NCBI GenBank assembly: GCA_023408075.1
Contig: JAEYKW010000015.1
Coordinates: 1-64,000 of the forward strand
Reading direction: 5' to 3'
Length of the DNA: 64,000 nucleotides
Source: Bacillota bacterium
Lineage (GTDB): Bacteria; Bacillota; Clostridia; Christensenellales; SZUA-584
Position numbers and translations under genes: made by a program. Under the pieces are notes generated by a model, which saw nothing but the letters and a program-made list of their open reading frames with translations, was not told where the DNA came from and ran no database searches. Within the stretch, counting starts at the first letter, position 1, and each line of letters begins with the position of its first letter. This document shows positions 58,065 through 64,000 of the stretch, piece by piece.

Positions 58065-59276
58065 TTACTGCACGGTCTCCGTGGCCCGTTTGAGCGCTGC
58101 CACAAAATCCGCGCCTGTCTTGAATTGTTTGCGGTTCATGATCAAGTCCTTGCCGCAGAGTATATTGACGCGTTCCGCATAGGCGCGTTTTTCAGCATCC
58201 TGAATCGTCGTGACATCCTTGACCTGCGCCATGCCGACCGTCCGGCGGATCAGTTCTGTGCCCGCGTATGCTGCGGTGTCCGCAAGTATGGTATCAAGGT
58301 AATACGCCTTGAAGCCTTCTGTTTTCGCCATCACATCCGTCGCGAATTCGTCAAAGCACTTTTGGAACTTCCCGTTAAACAAATCGATCATATCCGCCGT
58401 GGCCTGAAGCACCCAGCCGCAGAATTCCTCCGCGCCCGCCGCGTTGCCGTTGTCCCACGCGAAGAACATGTTCGCGACCACGTTGCCGATGTCGTAGCCC
58501 ATGGGGCCGTAGAAAGCGAACTCGGGGTCGAAAACGCGCGTGCTGTCGGGTTTTACGAATATGGAGCCCGTGTGCAGGTCGCCGTGAATCAGCGCCTGCG
58601 CATTGTTCATGAACTCAAATTTGATCTTCGCGACCTCAAGCTGCAGCACTTTGTCGTCATAAAGCTGCTCTTTCACGAACCCGGCGTTCTTCTCGAACAC
58701 GAGGTTGCGTTTGTTCACGTCGTTGTAGGGTTCGGTCAGCACGAGGTCTTCCGTGATCTCGCAGAGCTCGGGATTGATAAAGCTCTTCACGAGCGCCTTC
58801 TTGGCCTTGTGTTCCATCACGACATCCGACGTTTTGAGCAGCGTATTCACAAGATACGTGGAGATATCGTCCGCAAAGCGCGGGAATATCTTGTGCTTCA
58901 TCAGCGCATACCGCATGAGCTCGTGGTCCGATAAGTCCTCCATGGCGCACGCACACATAACGGTGTCGTATTCATAAATCTTAGGAACCAGGCCCGGCGC
59001 ATATTTGTCCTGAATCTGCAGAATCTCGGACTCGATGCGGTTCCGGTCCGTGGAAACCTTCATTTCAGCGGAGATGCGCAGCGCTTCGCCCGCCTGCTTG
59101 ACGATGACCGATTTCCCCGTCTGTTCCTCAACCACCCGAAACACGTAATTGAGATTGCCGTCGCCGATCTCCTTGACGGATAATGCCGCGCCCGCTTCAA
59201 AGAAGTCGAGCTTTTCCTTGACATAGTCAACGACATCCGCTTCTTTCATGAGAAAATAGTTATCAAAACGAGACAT
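58065..59276 (-). CDS. mtnK: 5-methylthioribose kinase MtnK
   Basis: A 403-residue kinase of the aminoglycoside-phosphotransferase-like fold. LSVKEIGDGNLNYVFRVV near residue 33 is the Gly-rich loop, LIHGDLHTGSIFVKPD near 232 is the catalytic loop with the key aspartate, and VFDPEFAFYGPMGYDIG near 252 binds metal. It phosphorylates C1 of 5-methylthioribose; related enzymes also accept 5-deoxyribose. GAGGT upstream supports the ATG. It follows a ribose-type transporter permease and precedes mtnA. No nucleosidase is seen, in keeping with import of the free sugar. Substrate specificity remains to be tested. Confidence 0.93.
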   Translation of the reverse strand: MSRFDNYFLMKEADVVDYVKEKLDFFEAGAALSVKEIGDGNLNYVFRVVEEQTGKSVIVKQAGEALRISAEMKVSTDRNRIESEILQIQDKYAPGLVPKIYEYDTVMCACAMEDLSDHELMRYALMKHKIFPRFADDISTYLVNTLLKTSDVVMEHKAKKALVKSFINPELCEITEDLVLTEPYNDVNKRNLVFEKNAGFVKEQLYDDKVLQLEVAKIKFEFMNNAQALIHGDLHTGSIFVKPDSTRVFDPEFAFYGPMGYDIGNVVANMFFAWDNGNAAGAEEFCGWVLQATADMIDLFNGKFQKCFDEFATDVMAKTEGFKAYYLDTILADTAAYAGTELIRRTVGMAQVKDVTTIQDAEKRAYAERVNILCGKDLIMNRKQFKTGADFVAALKRATETVQ

Positions 59277-59295
59277 AGTTGCATTACCTCACAAG

Positions 59296-60294
59296 TTATT
59301 TTTTACGTGCATAGTTGAGAGCCAGCGCGATAGCGAGCACGGCACCCTTGAAGATATTGACCGCAAAATACGGTACGGACGCCATGATGAGGCCGTTCTC
59401 GAGAACGCCGATCAGTATCGCGCCCACGAGTGTACCGAGCGCGTTCGGTTTGCCCGCGCCTGCCACCGACATGCCGATATGCGCCGCCGCAACCGAACCC
59501 ATCAAATATGACGACCCCGAGTTGATTTGAGCGTTGCCCACGCGCGCGCCGATCAGCATACCGCCGATGGATGCGAGCACCGTGGACATCAGGTAAGCCA
59601 GTGCGCGGTATTTCCTGACGTTGATACCCGAGAGCCTTGCCGCTTCGGGGTTGCCGCCCACGGCGTACATATAGCGGCCATGCTTGGTGTATGTTAAGAA
59701 TAAGAACACGAGGAACACGAGCACGAGCATCACAATGATGATCCAGGGCTCTTTGCCGATTTCCCGGAAGAAGTCGGGCACTTTGCCGACAGCCGACGTG
59801 CCGTCGGGGCGCATCATGTTTTCATTGATCGCGCCGCCGCCCGCATACGTCATCGCCACGCCTTCGAACATGAACATTGTGGACAGTGTCGCGAGCATAT
59901 CGGGTATTCTTAATTTTACAATCAGCAATGCGTTGATGCCTGCGATCACAAGGCAGATGACGATTGTCATCACGATGGCGAGCAGTGTGCCGCCGACGCT
60001 GTTGCCCAATGAATACCACACAAAGAATGTCATGCAAACCGTGTTGGCAAACGTCGCGGTGGAACCGACCGACAAGTCCATACCGTTTACGGTGAGCGAC
60101 ATCGTCATACCGGTGGCGATCACAGTCACGATACAGACCGCACGGATAATCGTGATCATGTTTGAGGCCGACATGAATGTCGGCATTGTGAATGAGAACA
60201 CGATCAGCATCACGGCAATGGTTAAGAGCGTTCCCCATTTTGTTGTGAAGTCCATAACCGAGGACTTCTTTACGGTATTCGTCGCTTTACTCAT
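59296..60294 (-). CDS. Ribose-type ABC transporter permease of the BMC operon
   Basis: A 332-residue membrane permease of the RbsC family. The motifs NGMDLSVGSTATFANTV near residue 70 and MGSVAAAHIGMSVAGAGKPN near 270 are typical (the latter differs from the usual AVVLGG form). About nine hydrophobic segments. GGAGG nine bases before the ATG at 60294 supports the start, which lies two bases after the ATPase stop. It is the only permease of this importer, so it probably works as a homodimer. It brings in the sugar used by MtnK. Confidence 0.91.
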   Translation of the reverse strand: MSKATNTVKKSSVMDFTTKWGTLLTIAVMLIVFSFTMPTFMSASNMITIIRAVCIVTVIATGMTMSLTVNGMDLSVGSTATFANTVCMTFFVWYSLGNSVGGTLLAIVMTIVICLVIAGINALLIVKLRIPDMLATLSTMFMFEGVAMTYAGGGAINENMMRPDGTSAVGKVPDFFREIGKEPWIIIVMLVLVFLVFLFLTYTKHGRYMYAVGGNPEAARLSGINVRKYRALAYLMSTVLASIGGMLIGARVGNAQINSGSSYLMGSVAAAHIGMSVAGAGKPNALGTLVGAILIGVLENGLIMASVPYFAVNIFKGAVLAIALALNYARKK

Positions 60295-60296
60295 GC

Positions 60297-61817
60297 TTAC
60301 CGGCCTCCCGTCGAGTAATATAATAATTCTTTTTCATTGGTATCTTTAATGTTCTTCTCTTTGACGATCTCGCCGTCGAACATCACGTACACGCGGTCCG
60401 CGATGGCGAGTATTTCTGAAAACTCGCACGACGCATAGATCACACCTTTGCCCTGCGCAGCCAGCCCTTCTATAAGCTGGAAGATATCGCGCTTTGCGCC
60501 GACGTCAACGCCCTTTGTCGGTTCGTCAAATATGTATATTTCGGAATCGCTGACCAGCCATTTCCCGACGACAACTTTTTGCTGGTTGCCGCCCGAGAGC
60601 AACGCCACCACCTGGTTTTCGGAGGGTGTTTTGATGCCGAGCTCTTTGATCTTCGTTCTCGCCGCTTCACGCTGGCGGCTCTTGCTTACGAATCTTATTT
60701 TGCTTAAAAATTTGCCCAGCGCCGATATCGTGATGTTCGCATAAAGCGGGTCAGACACAAGCACCCCTTCTTTGCGGCGTTCTTCCGGCACGAGCGCCAG
60801 GCCGCGTGCAACCGCCTGCGTCGGATTTTTGGGATTGATCTTTTTGCCGTTGAGTATCACATCGCCCGAGCCTGCGCGGTACGCGCCGAAAAGCGTTTTG
60901 CAGAGCTCCGTTTTGCCCGCGCCCACGAGCCCCGCGATGCCCACGATTTCCCCTTTTCTGACCGACATATCGATGTTTTGCACCTTGTTGTCGCGTTCGG
61001 TCAGCTTTTTGACATCAAGCAATACATCGCCGATGTCCACAACCTTCTTCGGGTAATTCTCATCGAATTTACGTCCGAGCATATACTCCACGATCTGGTT
61101 GATCGTGAGATCGGTTGTAATCGGCATATCTTTGACGACCATACCGTCCTTCATAATGGTGATATGCTCGCAAATTTCAAACAGCTCAGCCAGGCGGTGG
61201 GAGATAAACACGACACCCACGTTTTCCGACTGTGCCAGATTTCGTACGATTTTAAAGAAGTTCTGCGTTTCGGTATTTGAAAGCGGCGCCGTCGGTTCGT
61301 CGAGTATGAGGAACTTGCACTGTTCCACCACCGCACGCGCAATCAGCACCATCTGCTTCTCAGCCAGCGTGAGCTCGGAAACGAGCTTTCTCACGTCGAT
61401 ATCCATACCGAGGCGTTGAAGCGCTTCTTTGGCTGTTTTTCTGATATAAGGCCAGCTTACGGCCTGCTTTTTTACCATTTTATTGGCCAATGTGTTGAGC
61501 ATGATGTTTTCCCCGACCGTCAGGTAAGGCACCAGCGCCACATCGACCTCCTGATACACGATTTCAATGCCCAAATTCTTTGCCGCTTTCGGCGAACGAA
61601 TTTCGCATTCCTCTCCGTCGATACATATCTTGCCGCTGTAATGGGAGTTCACACCGGACAAAACCTTCATGAGCGTGGATTTGCCTGCGCCGTTCGCGCC
61701 GATAAGCGCGCGGATCTGACCGCTTTCCAGATCAAAGTTTACATTTGAAAGCGCTTTTACGCCGGGAAATTCTATTGAAATATCGCGCATTGCCAGCTTT
61801 GCGTTTGCTGCTTTCAT
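60297..61817 (-). CDS. Ribose-type ABC transporter ATP-binding protein of the BMC operon
   Basis: A 506-residue double ABC cassette. Cassette 1 has Walker A GANGAGKSTLMKVL and Walker B FLILDEPTAPLSN; its signature reads LTLAEKQMV, weaker than usual. Cassette 2 has GLVGAGKTELCK, LSGGNQQKVVVG and IYIFDEPTKGVDVGAK. It powers sugar import. I chose the ATG at 61817, with AGGTGA five bases upstream, over the GTG at 61826. A strong palindrome separates it from the binding-protein gene. Confidence 0.92.
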   Translation of the reverse strand: MKAANAKLAMRDISIEFPGVKALSNVNFDLESGQIRALIGANGAGKSTLMKVLSGVNSHYSGKICIDGEECEIRSPKAAKNLGIEIVYQEVDVALVPYLTVGENIMLNTLANKMVKKQAVSWPYIRKTAKEALQRLGMDIDVRKLVSELTLAEKQMVLIARAVVEQCKFLILDEPTAPLSNTETQNFFKIVRNLAQSENVGVVFISHRLAELFEICEHITIMKDGMVVKDMPITTDLTINQIVEYMLGRKFDENYPKKVVDIGDVLLDVKKLTERDNKVQNIDMSVRKGEIVGIAGLVGAGKTELCKTLFGAYRAGSGDVILNGKKINPKNPTQAVARGLALVPEERRKEGVLVSDPLYANITISALGKFLSKIRFVSKSRQREAARTKIKELGIKTPSENQVVALLSGGNQQKVVVGKWLVSDSEIYIFDEPTKGVDVGAKRDIFQLIEGLAAQGKGVIYASCEFSEILAIADRVYVMFDGEIVKEKNIKDTNEKELLYYSTGGR

Positions 61818-61894
61818 TCCATTCACCTGCCCAAATCAAAATCTGATTCTAAATCAGTCGTCAATCACGGAAGTTCTTATTTGCCTGCTTTATG

Positions 61895-61923
61895 CCCCCT
61901 CCGGCACAGTGCCGGAGGGGGCC
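61895..61923. repeat. Perfect 29-base palindrome after the binding-protein gene
   Basis: GCCCCCTCCGGCAC (61895-61908) and GTGCCGGAGGGGGC (61910-61923) are perfect inverted repeats around one base. The transcript would fold into a very stable hairpin with no T tract, between the binding-protein and ATPase genes. It probably stabilises the upstream message and limits reading into the ATPase gene. Confidence 0.75.
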
Positions 61924-61950
61924 AAAGCAAAACGTTAGCTAATAGCGCAA

Positions 61951-63141
61951 TCAGCCTTTGGCAGCGGCTTTAATTTCAGCCATCCAGGCAAAGCTGTCGA
62001 ACACGCCTTTTTCCTGACCCCAGCCTTCCACAACGGTCGCGATGTTCGTCATGTTGATGGACGCATCGAGCTGTGTTGTTTCAACGCCCTGAGCGTCAAG
62101 GTTGTAGGTGTCGGGTGTCTCCTCGCCTGCGAATTTCGCAGCGAGCAGTCTCATGTCGGCAATACCGATGAGCTTGGGATCAACAGCGGCGGTGGAAACC
62201 CACACTTCCGGGTTGGCAAGCATCAGGTTGATGTCGTCGTTGGAGATATCGATGGACATGATCTTGATGTCGGTTCTGCCGGCATCGTTGAGCGCCTGCA
62301 GGCAGCCCTTTGCGAGCTCGTCATAAGAACCCCAGATCGCATCCACTGCACCTTCGGGATACTTCGGCAGAATCGCAGCCAAAGCGTCCTGTGTGCCGCC
62401 GCGGGCGTTGGAGAAATCGACCGGCCCAATCAGAGCCACTTCTTCAATTTTGCCTTCGGCAACGTACTGGTCATAGATAACCTGACGGCGATCCAGCGGC
62501 GGGATGCCAGGGCCCATCCATGCACGGATGACCTTGATCGGCTGCTTGGTTTCTTCAAAGTGGCTGACGATAGAGCTGAGGGAAAGCTCGGCAAGTTTCG
62601 CATCTTCCTGAGCCGTGCTGGTTACGCCGGTCAGAATTTCGCCGTTCGGGTCGCCATCCTTATAGGGGACGGAGTCAAAAGTGACAACCTTCATGCCTTT
62701 TTCCACAGCGGGCAGCAGCGAATCATAGGTGTAGCCGGCTTCGCCGTGAGAAAGGATAATGCCGTCGTAATCCTTCTGGATCACCTGAGCGATCGTCTCC
62801 TGGCATTTCGCGTTGTCACCGTCTGTGACGTATGTATCAACCGTGAAGCCAAGCGCTTCGCCTTCAGATGTGCAGCCTTCAAGGAACTGCTGGGTGTGGT
62901 CACCGGCAGCCAGGTTGCGGATAACGGCAACTTTGATCTGGCCGTCAGCCATCTGATCGGGCATGTACTGTGTGAGCAGATCCGCAACAGCGCTGCCGTC
63001 AGCAGCCGGAGCCGAAGATTCAGCGGATTCAGCCGGAGCCGAAGATTCAGCGGAAGCAGACGCCGACGGTGCCGTCGTGCCGCAAGCAGCCAAAGATACC
63101 AGCATGGCAACAGCAATCAGGACATACAAAAGCTTTTTCAT
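61951..63141 (-). CDS. Sugar-binding lipoprotein of the BMC operon transporter
   Basis: A 396-residue extracellular binding protein. The signal ends at lipobox SLAACG (cysteine near residue 20), then a Ser/Ala/Glu linker with two copies of ESSAPA. The mature domain is of the ribose-binding type (IKVAVIRNLAAGDHTQQFLE; DYDGIILSHGEAG; AVDAIWGSYDELAKG). It differs clearly from the binding protein at 24-25.2 kb, so another sugar is expected. GGAGG before the ATG supports the start. By context the ligand may be a 5-deoxy- or 5-methylthio-pentose. Confidence 0.92.
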   Translation of the reverse strand: MKKLLYVLIAVAMLVSLAACGTTAPSASASAESSAPAESAESSAPAADGSAVADLLTQYMPDQMADGQIKVAVIRNLAAGDHTQQFLEGCTSEGEALGFTVDTYVTDGDNAKCQETIAQVIQKDYDGIILSHGEAGYTYDSLLPAVEKGMKVVTFDSVPYKDGDPNGEILTGVTSTAQEDAKLAELSLSSIVSHFEETKQPIKVIRAWMGPGIPPLDRRQVIYDQYVAEGKIEEVALIGPVDFSNARGGTQDALAAILPKYPEGAVDAIWGSYDELAKGCLQALNDAGRTDIKIMSIDISNDDINLMLANPEVWVSTAAVDPKLIGIADMRLLAAKFAGEETPDTYNLDAQGVETTQLDASINMTNIATVVEGWGQEKGVFDSFAWMAEIKAAAKG

Positions 63142-63194
63142 GTTTTTCCTCCATTATTTGATTTTATTTGAGCACTCCCGTGTTGCTCGCAGAT

Positions 63195-63911
63195 TCAGCG
63201 GAACTCTATGTTCCGAAGGTCGTCGGGGTCGATTCTTTGCAGCAGTGCCAATTCCTCATCGGTTGGCGCGGGCGTGGTTTTGAGCTCCAGATACTTGATC
63301 GGGAACCCCGTGTTTTGCGCCACTTCGTCTATCGTTGAGGTGGGATGAACGCTGTCCAGTATCAATTCCCCCCGGTACATCGTGAACACGCAAAGCGGCG
63401 TCACGATGGCACTCACGTTCCCGCGTGCCGTCATGAAATCGACATTCGGCACAAAGGTTCGCTTGTCATGTTTGGTGCGCCAGATGATGGCGCGCCCCGC
63501 TGTGGGTATCAGCACCGCGCTGCCTGCCCCGCCCGGCAGCCTCACCTTCGGCGTGTGGTAATCGCCGATCACCGAGGCGTTGACCGTCCCCGCGTTGTCG
63601 AACTGCACACCGCTTAAGAAAGCCACATCGAGGCCCCCGCGCATCGAAAGATCGAACACGTCCATGAGCGGGAAGCTCGCCGCAGCCGTCTCAAGCAGCT
63701 CGCTGCCCGCGCTCGTAAACGAGGCGAGTCTGGGGTCCTTCGGATCTGCCCCGCCCGGAATGTTCAGGTGAACCGCGTCGGGCGCGTGTGTTTTCCTGGC
63801 GAGCAATACGGCGATCATCGGCATATGGGAGGACACGCCGTGAAACACCTTATCGCCATCCTTGATCATACGCGCCATCGCGCACACCATGATGTCGCAA
63901 ACTCTAGCCAT
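63195..63911 (-). CDS. CoA-transferase subunit B (family I, GctB-like)
   Basis: A 238-residue beta subunit of a class I CoA-transferase. The segment FLSGVQFDNAGTVNASVIGD and PKVRLPGGAGSAVLIP match the glutaconate/3-oxoacid CoA-transferase B pattern, and FVPNVDFMTARGNVSAIVTP continues it. GGAGG nine bases before the ATG fixes the start, and the gene overlaps subunit A by eight bases. It would move CoA between short acids, perhaps to release or activate the acid made by the compartment. The acyl groups used cannot be told. It is the first complete gene of the visible part of the BMC operon. Confidence 0.83.
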   Translation of the reverse strand: MARVCDIMVCAMARMIKDGDKVFHGVSSHMPMIAVLLARKTHAPDAVHLNIPGGADPKDPRLASFTSAGSELLETAAASFPLMDVFDLSMRGGLDVAFLSGVQFDNAGTVNASVIGDYHTPKVRLPGGAGSAVLIPTAGRAIIWRTKHDKRTFVPNVDFMTARGNVSAIVTPLCVFTMYRGELILDSVHPTSTIDEVAQNTGFPIKYLELKTTPAPTDEELALLQRIDPDDLRNIEFR

Positions 63912-64000
63912 GCCGCACCTCCAGGTACGCAGGCAGCTCGCTTGCGCTTTTTATAGATAAAAACTTTTTAATATTCTCATGATTGAGGCCGTAAACGCCA
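63904..64000 (-). CDS. CoA-transferase subunit A (partial, C-terminus)
   Basis: The last 31 codons of a gene entering from the right edge. They read GVYGLNHENIKKFLSIKSAS and end LPAYLEVRHG before TAG at 63904-63906. The eight-base overlap with the GctB-like gene and the acidic helix fit the end of a CoA-transferase alpha subunit, but the identity is inferred from the neighbour because the conserved core is outside the window. Confidence 0.6.
   Translation of the reverse strand, partial: GVYGLNHENIKKFLSIKSASELPAYLEVRHG

Noticed and set aside
1..64000. tRNA, rRNA, CRISPR array, transposase, integrase or phage genes
   Set aside because: None was recognised on reading the gaps and translations; a tRNA scan could still find one I missed, but the gaps show no clover-leaf-like sequence to me.

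Overview
The window reads as a chromosome segment of an anaerobic, fermentative Bacillota, most likely class Clostridia. The support is strong AGGAGG-type ribosome binding sites with frequent GTG/TTG starts, substrate-binding proteins made as lipoproteins, an [FeFe]-hydrogenase, ROK and GntR regulators, and tightly packed operons rich in sugar catabolism. No rRNA, tRNA, CRISPR array, transposase or phage gene was seen. All functions below are inferred from sequence alone.

Layout. 1-3.4 kb: tail of a sugar ABC operon, xylulokinase and a ROK repressor preceded by a 17-bp tandem repeat. 4-5.7 kb: a tandem pair of RMD1/DUF155 proteins. 5.8-9.4 kb: one 1165-residue protein joining a GltD-type flavoprotein to an [FeFe]-hydrogenase, behind a leader with a possible attenuator. 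10-17.4 kb: two divergent sugar operons (galM and a Gfo/Idh/MocA dehydrogenase; uronate-isomerase-like, sugar epimerase and two URO-D-family proteins). 17.7-19.9 kb: a drug-efflux MFS gene and its MarR regulator, sharing four copies of a 14-bp operator-like site.

20.1-35.4 kb: a minus-strand sugar region. A ROK regulator is followed by class II aldolase, PfkB kinase, URO-D protein, FucI-like isomerase, GmhA-like isomerase, HAD phosphatase, a deoxyhypusine-synthase-like protein, an HldE-like kinase and a ROK kinase. A complete ribose-type ABC transporter with its own strong promoter follows. The enzymes suggest uptake and cleavage of an unusual, perhaps seven-carbon, sugar. 35.9-41 kb: hypA, a 906-residue flavo-iron-sulfur protein, hypB and a membrane protein, next to a divergent GntR regulator; no nickel enzyme is in view. 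42.3-47.7 kb: ubiD-ubiA-ubiX run into a NitT/TauT-type ABC transporter, which suggests import of an aromatic quinone precursor that is then prenylated and decarboxylated.

48-64 kb: a bacterial microcompartment (BMC) operon, the most interesting part. In transcription order it has a CoA-transferase, a ribose-type ABC transporter, methylthioribose kinase (mtnK) and methylthioribose-1-phosphate isomerase (mtnA), PduL, a pentamer shell protein, CoA-acylating aldehyde dehydrogenase, PduS, PduT-like shell trimer, two shell hexamer/pentamer pairs, a FucU/RbsD mutarotase, dhaK, dhaL and a LacI regulator. There is no diol dehydratase, glycyl-radical enzyme or alcohol dehydrogenase. The simplest reading is a compartment for 5-deoxyribose or 5-methylthioribose. 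The sugar would be imported, phosphorylated by MtnK, isomerised by MtnA and split by an aldolase not seen here. The aldehyde would be oxidised to acyl-CoA and acyl-phosphate inside the shell, with electrons leaving through PduS/PduT.
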